A stretch of DNA of 64,000 bases from Rhodobacteraceae bacterium QY30 (GTDB lineage Bacteria > Pseudomonadota > Alphaproteobacteria > Rhodobacterales > Rhodobacteraceae): NCBI GenBank assembly GCA_002356635.1, contig CP023454.1, forward strand, positions 2,216,501 to 2,280,500. Reading direction: 5' to 3'. Shown here one piece after another: positions 17,789 through 26,463 of the stretch. Within the stretch, counting starts at the first letter, position 1, and each line of letters begins with the position of its first letter. Under the pieces are notes generated by a model. It ran no database searches and was not told where the DNA came from. It worked only from the letters and a program-made list of their open reading frames with translations. The position numbers were made by a program, and so were the translations under genes.

Positions 17789-17802
17789 TTGATATTTCTC
17801 AA
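17789..17802 (-). promoter_or_regulatory. FNR/DNR/NnrR-type operator upstream of the DGC gene
   Basis: On the minus strand the site reads TTGAGAAATATCAA, i.e. TTGAG-N4-ATCAA, one mismatch from the FNR-family consensus TTGAT-N4-ATCAA. Its centre is about 50 bp upstream of the chosen start. It suggests control by oxygen or nitric-oxide responsive Crp/FNR regulators, which are common in denitrifying Rhodobacteraceae. Confidence 0.55.
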
Positions 17803-17861
17803 GTCTAGGTTCGCGACCGGACGGCTGTCGACGGACAGATTGTCGCAGCCCCGACCGAAGG

Positions 17862-18473
17862 TCAGCGTCCGTATTTTTCGACGAAGGCCGCGACGGGCAA
17901 GGCGCGGATGTCGGAAAGCGCGCGACGCAGGTCATCGTGCGACCAGTCCCACCAGGCGATCTTCTGCATCTCCTCGGCCTGGGCTTCGCTGAAGCGGCGC
18001 TTCAGCGGCCGCGCCGGCACGCCCCCGACGACCTGATAGGGCGCCACATCCTTCGTCACGACCGCCCCCGCGCCGATCACCGCACCCGTCCCCACGGTGA
18101 CGCCTGCCAGGATCGTCACGCCGTGGCCGATCCAAACGTCATGGCCGATGGTCACCCAATGATCGCGGCGCCACTGGAAGAACTCCGCGTCATCCTCGCC
18201 CAGACCGTATTGGGCGGCGCGATAGGTAAAGTGGTGCTGGCTGGCGCGCCAGGTCGCGTGGTTGCCCGGATTGATCCGCGCGCCCTCGGCGACCGAGCAG
18301 AACTTGCCGATCGTGGACCAGACGACGTTCCCGTGCTTCACGATGTAGGAATAATCGCCAAGGCTGCTTTCCCGCATCGTGACATGGGCCATGACCTCGG
18401 TCCATCGGCCCAGATCGCAGTCGATCACCTGCGCGGTTTCATGGATCGTCGGTGTTTCGGACAGCACCTTCAT
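17862..18473 (-). CDS. Phosphonate-metabolism hexapeptide acetyltransferase (phn_thr family)
   Basis: Cytoplasmic trimeric left-handed-beta-helix transferase of 203 aa. Hexapeptide repeats run from about residue 15 to 60, then come [53 protein letters not shown], and [17 protein letters not shown]. The His in NHATWR and the loop with HFTYRA are typical of the xenobiotic/CAT-like acyltransferases and especially of the family found in C-P lyase (phn) clusters. Start at MKVLSET (18473); five upstream in-frame codons are possible. It is divergent from a phnM-type gene, which supports the phosphonate link. Its acceptor is unknown. Confidence 0.8.
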   Translation of the reverse strand: MKVLSETPTIHETAQVIDCDLGRWTEVMAHVTMRESSLGDYSYIVKHGNVVWSTIGKFCSVAEGARINPGNHATWRASQHHFTYRAAQYGLGEDDAEFFQWRRDHWVTIGHDVWIGHGVTILAGVTVGTGAVIGAGAVVTKDVAPYQVVGGVPARPLKRRFSEAQAEEMQKIAWWDWSHDDLRRALSDIRALPVAAFVEKYGR

Positions 18474-18881
18474 CGCGCACCTTCCCATGTTCCGGTGAAC
18501 CGGGCCGCCTTGGCCACCGCAATGGCCAGCCCCCCCGACCAGGGTCCAAGGCCGAAGGCGCGGACGGTGTCAAAGCCGCGCCGCACGGCACAGCGCGGCA
18601 AGGGCAGGCGGTTGAGGCTCCCTGCCCCAGGCAAGGACAACGGAAAGCTGCGGCCAGGGCCGCAAGGGGAAAGACTGTGCTGGTCCATGCCCGCAAGGCT
18701 TGACCGCTTGTGAAACGCAGCCGTCTCATCCGAATGAAGTTTCGGTGGCGGGCCGGTGACGCGCGGGTGACGGCGCGGGACAAAGGTCCTTTCCGGAATC
18801 GTCAGGCAAACTTCATGAAACAGTGTCGCCCTTGTCATAAACTGCGGCGCAATCATCCGGATCAATTTCCGATAGGGGCCG
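18474..18881. other. Divergent intergenic region of the phosphonate genes
   Basis: About 400 bp. A minus-strand frame remains open through it and its last codons ([17 protein letters not shown]) look somewhat protein-like, ending with an ATGA overlap on the hexapeptide transferase start; however, this frame is also open antisense to phnM, has no clear start, and I do not call a gene. The right end carries the candidate Pho box annotated separately. Confidence 0.4.
18800..18845 (+). promoter_or_regulatory. Candidate Pho box upstream of phnM-type gene
   Basis: GTCA at 18801, TTCA at 18812 and GTCA at 18834 fall on an 11-bp period (one unit, 18823, is degenerate), with A-rich spacers (GGCAAAC, TGAAACA, TAAACTG). 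This agrees with the direct-repeat structure of PhoB boxes (TGTCA-like units every 11 bp). It lies 37-82 bp before the start of the gene. Inferred by eye. Confidence 0.4.
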
Positions 18882-20093
18882 ATGATGCAGGCATTCGTGA
18901 TTTCAGGGGCACAGGTCGTGCTGGACGACCGCGTCGAACGCTGTGAGGTGCGGATCGAGGACGGTCGGATCACCGGCCTGGACGTGGCCCGCGACGGCGC
19001 CCGGATCGTCGATGCCCGCAGCCAGATCCTGGCCCCCGCGATGGTCGACATCCACGGCGATGCCTTCGAGCGGCAGCTGATGCCGCGCCCGAACGTGTTC
19101 TTTCCGCTGGAAGCGGCGCTTCTGGAAACCGACCGGCAACTGGGTGCGAACGGCATCGGAACCGCCTATCACGCCTTGACCCTCTCGTGGGAACCGGGTT
19201 TGCGTTCGGTCGCGACCGGCGCCGACGTGATCGGGACGCTGGACCGGTTGGCCCCGCGCCTGACGGTGGAAAACCGGGTGCAGCTGCGCTGGGAAACCTT
19301 CTGCTTCGAGGCGATCTCCCTGATCGAGTCCGCCATCGCCGGGCCCCTACCGCCCTCGGTGGCCTTCAACGATCACACATCGATGGCGCTTCTGGATCCG
19401 GCCGTACCGCTTCAGACCCGGCCCTTCGACCTGGCACCCGATTATCCGCTGACCGACCTTTCGGGGGCGGATTTCCGCGCCAAGATGGACGCGCGGGCCA
19501 AGCGCGGCAACGTCGATGCCGAACATTACATCCGCCAGATCACCGAGGTCTGGCAGCGCCGCCCCGAGGTTCCCGCGGCCATCGCGCGCGTCGCCGCAAT
19601 GGGCCGCGCCGCGGATCTGCCGATGCTCAGCCATGACGACAGCCAGATCGAGGCGCGTGACCATTACCGCGGTCTGGGCGCGCGGATCTCGGAATTCCCG
19701 ATGAACCGCACCGTGGCCGAAGCCGCGCGCGCGGCCGGTGACTGGATCGTGCTGGGCGCACCGAACGCCATGCGCGGCGGTAGCCATCTGGGATCGTTGG
19801 GCGCGGGCGAGATGATCGCAGCCGGCCTCTGCGACATCCTGGCGTCGGATTACTACTATCCGGCGATGCTTGCCGCCGTAGAACGACTGCGCCGGGATGG
19901 TGTGGGGAATCTGGCCCAGTTGTGGAAGCTGGTGTCCGGCAACCCGGCGTCCGCGTCCGGCTTGACCGACCGGGGCGAGATCGCGCCCGGCAAGCGTGCC
20001 GACCTGGTGCTTCTGGATTGGCCCGAAGGCCACGCCCCCGCGCCGCGCGCCACCTGGGTGGCGGGTCGCACCGCCTATTCGGCGGCGGCCTGA
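18882..20093 (+). CDS. PhnM-type amidohydrolase, divergent paralogue
   Basis: Amidohydrolase-superfamily enzyme of 403 aa related to PhnM (alpha-D-ribose 1-methylphosphonate 5-triphosphate diphosphatase), which removes pyrophosphate from the C-P lyase intermediate. The metal site appears as VDIHGDAFE, then SHDDSQ, GAPNAMRGGSHLGS and LASDYYYPAML, all like PhnM. Unlike classical PhnM, which has DHTPGQGQ, this protein has NDHTSMALLD, so substrate recognition may differ. Starts with two consecutive ATGs (18882, 18885). It follows a candidate Pho box and converges with a canonical PhnM gene at 20139-21308. Confidence 0.85.
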   Translation: MMQAFVISGAQVVLDDRVERCEVRIEDGRITGLDVARDGARIVDARSQILAPAMVDIHGDAFERQLMPRPNVFFPLEAALLETDRQLGANGIGTAYHALTLSWEPGLRSVATGADVIGTLDRLAPRLTVENRVQLRWETFCFEAISLIESAIAGPLPPSVAFNDHTSMALLDPAVPLQTRPFDLAPDYPLTDLSGADFRAKMDARAKRGNVDAEHYIRQITEVWQRRPEVPAAIARVAAMGRAADLPMLSHDDSQIEARDHYRGLGARISEFPMNRTVAEAARAAGDWIVLGAPNAMRGGSHLGSLGAGEMIAAGLCDILASDYYYPAMLAAVERLRRDGVGNLAQLWKLVSGNPASASGLTDRGEIAPGKRADLVLLDWPEGHAPAPRATWVAGRTAYSAAA

Positions 20094-20138
20094 CCGAGCG
20101 GCAGGCGCGGCGGCCGTCGCCGCCCCTCTCCTGGCGCC

Positions 20139-21308
20139 TCAGGCCGCCTGCGCAAGGCTGAGCGAGCCGTCGGAGTAGATCTTGCGCCCTTCGCGGAAGG
20201 TCGCGCGGACATGGCCGATGCCGTCATCATCGGCAATCACCAGATCGGCCAGCAAGCCCGCCTGGATCGCACCGCGATCCGCCAGCCCCAGCGCACGGGC
20301 CGGATTGCAGGTCGCCAGCCGCGCCGCGCCTGACAGACCGGCCGGATCGGCTTTTGCCAGTTCCAGCACCGCAGGCAGGATCGCCGAAGGGTGGTAATCC
20401 GCCGCCAGAATATCCAGAAGTCCGGCCGCATGGGCCGCCCGCGCCGACAGGTTGCCGGAATAGCTTTGGCCACGCAGGGCATTGGGTGCCCCCATGGCCG
20501 TCATCAACCCCCGCGCCTTTGCCGCGGCGGCCGCTTCGCCGGTCACGGGAAATTCGCTGATCGCAACGCCCAGACCCTGCATCAGCGCCACCTTCGCCTC
20601 GGTATCGTCGTCGTGGCTGGCGATGGTCACCCCATGTGCGCGGCACAGGTCCGAAATCTGGCGCAGCGTTCCCGCCAGCACCTCGGCAGGCAGGGTGCGT
20701 TCCTCGATCCGTTGGGCGACGGTGCGCTCGGCCTCGGCCCGTGTCAGGTTCCGTTCCTGCGCGATCTTCTCCACATGCCGTTCGATGTCGCGGTACTGCC
20801 CCTGCCCCGGCGTATGATCGCACAGCGAGATCAGGTCGACCGAACCTGCGGCGATCAGTTCCGCGATGACCTCCAGCGCCTTGGGAAAGGTGATTTCGAA
20901 CCGGGCATGGACGCGGTGATCGACCTTCAACCGGCCGTTCATGGCGCGGATGGCCCGGATCATCGCCGAGGTGTGTTCATAGCTGCGCAGGTGCCCGTAG
21001 GTCGACGCAGGGCTGAAGCTGACGGCGGCGTAAGCGGTGGTGACGCCCGCCACCTTCAGCCGCCTGTCCAGGTCGCGCAGGCCCAGTTCCATCGGCATCC
21101 GCACATTGGGCCGCGGCTCCACCTCGCGCTCGACCATGTCGCCGTGCATGTCGACAAAGCCCGGCATCAGGATCAGGCCATCGCCCCAGAGCGCCGCACC
21201 CGCCACCGGCGCCTCGCGGATTTCGGCGATGCGGCCCGCCTCGATCCGGACGGAGCCGCGGTCCAGCACCGCATCGGGCAGCACCACCCGGAAATCAGAC
21301 AGCCACAT
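20139..21308 (-). CDS. phnM: PhnM, alpha-D-ribose 1-methylphosphonate 5-triphosphate diphosphatase
   Basis: 389-aa amidohydrolase with all PhnM hallmarks: VDMHGDMVEREVEPRPNV (metal ligands and substrate arginine), the signature loop SLCDHTPGQGQYRDIE, SHDDDTEAKV, and ILAADYHPSAIL. It hydrolyses the triphosphate chain before C-P bond cleavage by PhnJ. ATG at 21308 follows AGGAG (about 10 nt). Its first codons overlap the end of a short frameshifted ORF upstream, suggesting translational coupling. None of phnG-phnL is in the window. The gene is convergent with its paralogue across 45 bp. Confidence 0.92.
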   Translation of the reverse strand: MWLSDFRVVLPDAVLDRGSVRIEAGRIAEIREAPVAGAALWGDGLILMPGFVDMHGDMVEREVEPRPNVRMPMELGLRDLDRRLKVAGVTTAYAAVSFSPASTYGHLRSYEHTSAMIRAIRAMNGRLKVDHRVHARFEITFPKALEVIAELIAAGSVDLISLCDHTPGQGQYRDIERHVEKIAQERNLTRAEAERTVAQRIEERTLPAEVLAGTLRQISDLCRAHGVTIASHDDDTEAKVALMQGLGVAISEFPVTGEAAAAAKARGLMTAMGAPNALRGQSYSGNLSARAAHAAGLLDILAADYHPSAILPAVLELAKADPAGLSGAARLATCNPARALGLADRGAIQAGLLADLVIADDDGIGHVRATFREGRKIYSDGSLSLAQAA

Positions 21309-21632
21309 CGTCAATGGTCTCCTCAAGGCTCAGGTGAACGCCGGTGTCGGGTCGCGGGTCGCAGATCGGCAGCACCCGAAGGCGGGCCCGCATGCACCGT
21401 ATCGCCACCGCCAGCGCCGACCCTCGTCGCAAGGCACGCGCCGGTGCGACAGGCAACGCAGCCTCGCGGTCCAGCGGGTCTGGGGCCATGGGACTTTCCG
21501 GGGGGGCGCATGATCGTCGCGGCGGATGTCCAGCGTGATCCGGCCCTTGGGCATGCCCCGCGCCAGCAGATCGCGCGCCCGTTCCGAGCGGCGGGCGCCG
21601 GGCGGTTCGGCAGGGGCGATGGCAAGGCTCAT
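21295..21632 (-). pseudogene. Small phnM-coupled ORF with a frameshift at a G7/C7 tract
   Basis: Two frames together give a protein of about 110 aa. The first begins MSLAIAPAEPPG (ATG at 21632) and reads to HAPPRK; the second carries ALREREAALP-like composition through PICDPRPDTGVHL and ends DDVAV, overlapping the phnM start by 14 bp. The switch falls at a run of seven C on this strand (21500-21506); one extra C would restore one reading frame. I do not recognise the family. It may be a true pseudogene, a phase-variable gene or a sequencing error in a homopolymer. Confidence 0.5.
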
Positions 21633-21843
21633 TCGTCGTCCAGATCATTCGGATGACCCGGGTCATAGGCGCCCTGCATGACGCCCCCATGACGGGCCAC
21701 GGGTCGCGGCAAACCGATCCTCCGCTTTTGCCCGGGCAGGTCGCGGGGTGCCGCGCGGGTGTCGTTTCCGGCGCGCCGCCATCGCAGTCTGCCGCCGATG
21801 CTGGAGGTCACCGCAAACCTGCCGGAAACGGATCGGGAGCATC

Positions 21844-22803
21844 ATGCCATCCACCCACCTGGCCACCCGCGGCCCGCTCTCCTCCCATCCGCTGCTGTGG
21901 CCCCTGATGGCTACAGGGCTTGTCGTCAGCTGGAGCTCCGGCTTCGTCGGCATCCGCTTCGCAAGCGACAGCGCCTCGGTCTATCTGGTGCTGTTCTGGC
22001 GAACGCTGGTGTCCGGGGCGCTGCTGCTGCCCTTCGCGCTGATGGTCGGGCCGCGCCTGACAGCGCGCGGGCTGCTGCACCAGATGACCTTCGGCTTCAT
22101 GGGCATGTTCCTTTACCTTGCCGGTTTCGCCGTCGCGATCGGAGAGCGGGTGCCGACCGGACTTGTCGCGCTGATCGCCGATCTGGTGCCGCTGGCCATC
22201 GCGGCGCTGTCGCAGCCGGTCCTGGGCCAGCGCCTGTCGCGGCGGCAATGGACGGGCACGGCCGTCGGCTGCGCGGGGGTCGTCCTGGTGTCGCTGGAGG
22301 GGTTGAGCCTGGGAACCGCGCCCGCCTACGCCTATGCCCTTCCGGTCGCGGCGATGCTGATCTTCGCGCTGGCGACCGTGCTGCAAAAGCGTTGGGGCGC
22401 CATTGACATGCCCATCCACCAGAGCCTTTGCATCCAGTGTCTGACCGCTGCGGTGTTCTTTGCCCTTTGCGCCGGGGCGGAAGGCAACCTGCTTCCGCCC
22501 CTTGACGGACGGTTCGAGTTCGGGATCGCCTGGCTGGTGCTGTTCTCGACCTTCTTCTGCTACAGCCTATATTACCTTGCGCTGCGCCTTTTTCCCGCAG
22601 CGCAGGTGGCCAGCGCCGTCTACCTGTCGCCCCCGGTCACGATGGTCTGGGCCTGGGCCATGTTTGGCGAGCCGCTCTCGGCGATGATGTTCGCCGGACT
22701 GGCGGTGACGCTGGCCGGGGTCTGGCTGGCGTCGTCCCCTGCACAAGGACGGCGCGCGGTGGCGGATGGGGATGGGGATGGGCGGCAGAAATTGACAAGC
22801 TAG
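21844..22803 (+). CDS. EamA-family (DMT) transporter
   Basis: Ten-helix inner-membrane transporter of 319 aa with two EamA repeats. The first opens [26 protein letters not shown], and the second contains [42 protein letters not shown]. The drug/metabolite transporter superfamily includes exporters of amino acids, cysteine metabolites and purines; the substrate cannot be predicted. GGGAG lies 4 nt before the ATG at 21844, so the longer in-frame start at 21748 is rejected. It stands alone, divergent from the phnM-coupled ORF and followed by enoyl-CoA hydratase. Confidence 0.9.
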   Translation: MPSTHLATRGPLSSHPLLWPLMATGLVVSWSSGFVGIRFASDSASVYLVLFWRTLVSGALLLPFALMVGPRLTARGLLHQMTFGFMGMFLYLAGFAVAIGERVPTGLVALIADLVPLAIAALSQPVLGQRLSRRQWTGTAVGCAGVVLVSLEGLSLGTAPAYAYALPVAAMLIFALATVLQKRWGAIDMPIHQSLCIQCLTAAVFFALCAGAEGNLLPPLDGRFEFGIAWLVLFSTFFCYSLYYLALRLFPAAQVASAVYLSPPVTMVWAWAMFGEPLSAMMFAGLAVTLAGVWLASSPAQGRRAVADGDGDGRQKLTS

Positions 22804-22861
22804 CGTATTATCGGCACAACCCCAATCCATGCGCGAAGCACTGCACCGGAAAGGACAGATC

Positions 22862-23641
22862 ATGGCCCCGCAACTGCAAACCCTGACCCTGGAACAGCGG
22901 GGGCGCGTCGCCATCGTGCGGCTGAACCGGCCCGAGGCGCTGAACGCGCTGAACGTGCAGGTGATGACCGAACTGGCCGGGCTGATGCAGCAGATCGACC
23001 GCGATCCGGGCACGGCGGTGACGGTGCTGACCGGTGAAGGCCGCGCCTTTGCCGCCGGGGCAGATATCAAGGAGATGCAGCCCCGCGACTTTACCGGAAT
23101 GTACATGGACGACTTCTTCGCCGGATGGGACCGCTTCGCCGCCTGCCGCAAGCCGGTGATTGCCGCGGTGAACGGCTTTGCGCTGGGGGGCGGGTGCGAG
23201 TTGGCATTGATGTGCGACCTGATCATCGCCTCGGACAAGGCAAAGTTCGGGCAGCCGGAAATCAAGCTGGGGGTGACGCCGGGAATGGGCGGCTCGATCC
23301 GTCTGACCAAGGCGGTCGGCAAGGCCAAGGCGATGGACATGGTCCTGACCGGGCGCATGATCGACGCGGCCGAAGCCGACCGCATCGGCCTGGTCAGCCG
23401 TGTGGTGCCGCATGAGACGCTGATCGAGGTCGCGCTGGAGGCGGCGGAAACCATCGCCGGCTATTCGATCCCTGCCCTGGTTGCGGCAAAGGAAATGGTC
23501 GGCCGGGCACTTGAGGTTTCAACGGCTGAGGGCGTGCGCTTCGAACGGCGGCTGTTCCACGCGCTTTTCGCGACCGAGGACCAGAAAGAGGGGATGTTGG
23601 CCTTCACCGAAAAGCGCGCCCCGACCTTCAGGGACCGTTAG
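22862..23641 (+). CDS. Enoyl-CoA hydratase
   Basis: Crotonase-fold enzyme of 259 aa hydrating 2-trans-enoyl-CoA in beta-oxidation. The oxyanion-hole segment AAGADIKEM, the first catalytic Glu in [15 protein letters not shown] and the second in [17 protein letters not shown] are all present, the pattern of an active hydratase (EchA/PaaF type). AAGGACAG precedes ATG at 22862; the longer frame from 22829 has no such site. It follows the EamA gene by about 60 bp on the same strand but is not obviously functionally linked. Confidence 0.93.
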   Translation: MAPQLQTLTLEQRGRVAIVRLNRPEALNALNVQVMTELAGLMQQIDRDPGTAVTVLTGEGRAFAAGADIKEMQPRDFTGMYMDDFFAGWDRFAACRKPVIAAVNGFALGGGCELALMCDLIIASDKAKFGQPEIKLGVTPGMGGSIRLTKAVGKAKAMDMVLTGRMIDAAEADRIGLVSRVVPHETLIEVALEAAETIAGYSIPALVAAKEMVGRALEVSTAEGVRFERRLFHALFATEDQKEGMLAFTEKRAPTFRDR

Positions 23642-23669
23642 GGCCACAGGACGGCCCGAGGGGGGCGCG

Positions 23670-24161
23670 TCAGGCCGGATGCGCCCCGGCGTTGCCGCCC
23701 AGCTTCACGCTGAATGCCGCCATTGCCCAGTTCGCAATCGGGCGCGAGCGTGACTTGAAAGACCGGGCGATCTTCTGCATCCGGGTGTTTTCGTGGTCGC
23801 AGTAGACGTGAAGTTCGGTCAGGCCCCGGCGCTGGCATTCCGCGGCGGCAGCGTGGACCAGACGCTTGCCCAGCCCGCGGCTTTGATAGCGCGGCTCGAC
23901 CGAAACGGCGACTTCGTGATGCGAAGCACCCGGCACCGGATGAACCTCGGCACAGGCGACCACCCGGCCCGCGTCCTCCAGAAAGAGGATCATCTCGGGC
24001 TGGATCTCGGCAAGATAGGCGTCAACCGTGGTCGCATCGGACGGCGTCATGAAGCGCTGCCGCAGCGATGCTCGGTCCAGACGCAGCAGATGCTGGCGCA
24101 ACGGATCGCGCCAGGCATCATCGCGGCGCGGATCGATGAGTTTCAGAACCAGGTCGGGCAT
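23670..24161 (-). CDS. GNAT-family N-acetyltransferase
   Basis: Predicted acyltransferase of 163 aa. The acetyl-CoA binding motif A appears as VSVEPRYQSRGLGKRLVHAAAAECQRRG, after the strand VVACAEVHPV. The C-terminal region (LHVYCDHENTRMQKIARSF) is like the Pat/YfiQ C-terminal-type GNATs. Substrate unknown. The start MPDLVLKL at 24161 is chosen; the longer frame overlaps non-coding sequence. It converges with the hydratase gene. Confidence 0.82.
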   Translation of the reverse strand: MPDLVLKLIDPRRDDAWRDPLRQHLLRLDRASLRQRFMTPSDATTVDAYLAEIQPEMILFLEDAGRVVACAEVHPVPGASHHEVAVSVEPRYQSRGLGKRLVHAAAAECQRRGLTELHVYCDHENTRMQKIARSFKSRSRPIANWAMAAFSVKLGGNAGAHPA

Positions 24162-24305
24162 GGCTACATTCCAAAGATACGTGCCCGCAATATCGTGGTT
24201 TTCCCTGCCGATGACATCGTCGGGTTCGGCATGGCAGCCTTGCATTTGCTGCAATGCGGCATCGCCTCTGCGGCAGCGCGGCATCCGCGCCCCGGCGCAA
24301 GATCC

Positions 24306-25397
24306 TCAGCCCAGCACCGCAGAGCCCGTCAGCACCAGGCGGATCAGGTCAGGCTGGCCACGGGCGCCGGTCTTGTCGAAGATCCGCTTCGAATAGGTCC
24401 GCGCCGTCTCGATCGTCAGGGACAGGGCCGCGGCGGCTTCGGACAGCGAGGCCCCGGCGGCAAGTTCGGCGGCCAGACGCGCCTCGGACGGGCTGAGGCC
24501 GTAAAGCTGCATCAAGGGCTGCACCATTGTGCCTGCCGACGGGCCATCGGCCTGCCGCAGCAGCCCCAGCACTGCGCCATCTGTGGCCCCGGGGGCCGCG
24601 GGCCCCGAAAGCAGACGAAGTTCAATGCGCGGACGGGCGGAGATCAGCAGCGCGCCGGACTGGCCCGGTCCATCCACCCCCTCCAACTGCCGCGCCAGCG
24701 CACGGGCGGCGCCGGGGTCGGGCAGCAGCATCCGTTCGTTGGGCCATGCGCGCAGGCCTGGAACCTGCGCCAGAAGATGCCGCGCACCGGGACTGAGGTC
24801 GAGAACCGTTCCCGTCGGCCCAAGGCTGAGCCAGCCCAGACCGGCCAGCCGTTCCTGCCGTTCGGCCGACGCCGCCTGCCGCCGCACCCGCGCCGCCCAG
24901 GAAAAGGCCCGAAGCGCGATGACGAGATGGGGCGCAAGCGACGACAGCAGCGATGCCGTCGCGGCCGCGAAATCCGCACCCGGACGGGCCGCGCGCAGCC
25001 ATGCGACCGCGCCGCCCGGTTCGGTCACGCGCAGGATGCGCATCTGCGTCTCGCCCGCCGGCATCAGCAGATCGCGCAGCACCGCCGCCTGCGCAGGATC
25101 GGAAGGATCGACAAGCTCTCCCAGGGCATAGACACGCTCGGCCCGCAGGGAACGGAACCGCAGCGGATCGGCGGGACCGAACAGCTCGATCAGCCGCTGA
25201 CCAGCGGCGTTGGGCGGGGAAACATCCACAACCCAGTCCTGCAGAAGACCCTCCGCCCCGGCGACGACCAGCGTCACCCGATCCGCCCCCAGCCGCTTGC
25301 GCAGGCGTTCCAGAAAGGTTTGCCAAGGCCGGACTTCCAGCGGACCGGCATGGAGGCTGGCCAGAATATCCGTCTCATCCGACCGGGAAAGCGCCAT
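24306..25397 (-). CDS. LuxR-family transcriptional regulator
   Basis: DNA-binding protein of 363 aa. The last 60 residues form a LuxR-type helix-turn-helix ([20 protein letters not shown], then a recognition helix [14 protein letters not shown]). The N-terminal 290 aa have no recognisable autoinducer or receiver domain and may be PAS/GAF-like. It is divergent from cysD with only about 115 bp between, which holds two TTCCC/GGGAA dyads, so it may regulate sulfate activation or itself. The start at MALSRSDE (25397) is preferred over MAKKDG further upstream because it has AAGGA upstream; either is possible. Confidence 0.82.
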   Translation of the reverse strand: MALSRSDETDILASLHAGPLEVRPWQTFLERLRKRLGADRVTLVVAGAEGLLQDWVVDVSPPNAAGQRLIELFGPADPLRFRSLRAERVYALGELVDPSDPAQAAVLRDLLMPAGETQMRILRVTEPGGAVAWLRAARPGADFAAATASLLSSLAPHLVIALRAFSWAARVRRQAASAERQERLAGLGWLSLGPTGTVLDLSPGARHLLAQVPGLRAWPNERMLLPDPGAARALARQLEGVDGPGQSGALLISARPRIELRLLSGPAAPGATDGAVLGLLRQADGPSAGTMVQPLMQLYGLSPSEARLAAELAAGASLSEAAAALSLTIETARTYSKRIFDKTGARGQPDLIRLVLTGSAVLG

Positions 25398-25422
25398 CAC
25401 TCCGTCCTTTTTTGCCAAGAAA

Positions 25423-25457
25423 GGGAAAATCTTCCCCGCTCCCTTCCCATATGGGAA
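25423..25457. promoter_or_regulatory. Double operator in the cysD/luxR intergenic region
   Basis: Two dyads share the same half-sites. The first is GGGAA-AATC-TTCCC at 25423-25436. The second is TTCCC-ATAT-GGGAA at 25444-25457, extended by one base pair on each side to the perfect palindrome CTTCCCATATGGGAAG. The half-sites are in opposite orientation in the two dyads. They lie between divergent starts and are the obvious candidates for LuxR-protein or sulfur-regulator binding. Confidence 0.6.
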
Positions 25458-25512
25458 GTGTAACGAATTTCACTTTCGCTATCCAGTGCCACATTCGCGG
25501 AACGAGGCTGTC

Positions 25513-26424
25513 ATGACCCATACCCTGCCCACCCTGACCCACCTGCGGCGCCTGGAAGCCGAAAGCATCCACATCATGCGCGAGGTCGTGTCCGAGGCGG
25601 AAAACCCGGTGATGCTCTACAGCGTCGGCAAGGACAGCGCGGTGATGTTGCACCTGGCGAAGAAGGCCTTCTTCCCCTCGCCCCCGCCTTTCCCGCTGCT
25701 GCACGTGGACACCACCTGGAAGTTCCGAGACATGTATGCCCTGCGCGACAAGGCCGCCGCGCAAGCGGGGATGGAGCTTCTGGTCTACCACAACCCCGAA
25801 GCGCTGGAGAAAGGCATCAACCCCTTCGACCACGGATCCCTTCACACCGACATGTGGAAGACCGAAGGTCTGAAGCAGGCGCTGGACAAATGGGGCTTTG
25901 ACGCGGCCTTCGGCGGTGCCCGCCGCGACGAGGAAAAAAGCCGCGCCAAGGAACGGGTGTTTTCCTTCCGTTCGGCCAACCACCGCTGGGATCCGAAGAA
26001 CCAGCGCCCCGAGCTTTGGCGGCTGTACAACGCCCGCAAGGCCAAGGGAGAATCGATGCGGGTGTTCCCGATCTCGAACTGGACCGAGCTGGACATCTGG
26101 CAATACATCCACCTGGAAGGCATTGAAATCGTGCCGCTTTACTTCTCGCAGCCGCGCCCGACGGTGGAACGTGACGGGCTGATCCTGATGGTGGATGATG
26201 ACCGGTTCCGCCTGCGCGACGGGGAAGAACCGCGGATGCGGTCGGTCCGGTTCCGTACGCTGGGCTGCTACCCGCTGACCGGGGCCGTGGAAAGCCGCGC
26301 CACGACCCTGCCCGAAGTCATCCAGGAAATGCTTCTGACCACCACCTCCGAACGGCAGGGCCGCGCCATCGACCACGATCAGGCCGCCTCGATGGAAAAG
26401 AAGAAGCAGGAAGGCTACTTCTGA
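25513..26424 (+). CDS. cysD: Sulfate adenylyltransferase subunit 2
   Basis: 303-aa catalytic subunit of ATP sulfurylase (ATP + sulfate to adenosine-5'-phosphosulfate), a PP-loop N-type ATP pyrophosphatase. The PP-loop is [34 protein letters not shown] and [16 protein letters not shown] are family-specific. The long open frame begins at 25210, but homologues start at MTHTLPTL (25513), which lies just downstream of the two dyads. cysNC follows after 39 bp, as in many Proteobacteria. Confidence 0.96.
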   Translation: MTHTLPTLTHLRRLEAESIHIMREVVSEAENPVMLYSVGKDSAVMLHLAKKAFFPSPPPFPLLHVDTTWKFRDMYALRDKAAAQAGMELLVYHNPEALEKGINPFDHGSLHTDMWKTEGLKQALDKWGFDAAFGGARRDEEKSRAKERVFSFRSANHRWDPKNQRPELWRLYNARKAKGESMRVFPISNWTELDIWQYIHLEGIEIVPLYFSQPRPTVERDGLILMVDDDRFRLRDGEEPRMRSVRFRTLGCYPLTGAVESRATTLPEVIQEMLLTTTSERQGRAIDHDQAASMEKKKQEGYF

Positions 26425-26463
26425 CGCCTTGCCCCGCCCCGATATTCGCCCCGAGGGACCCCG

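Noticed and set aside
18470-19156. Minus-strand ORF ending with an ATGA overlap on the phosphonate transferase gene
   Set aside because: Most of it lies antisense to phnM and the frame is open because of GC bias. No start or family is recognisable.
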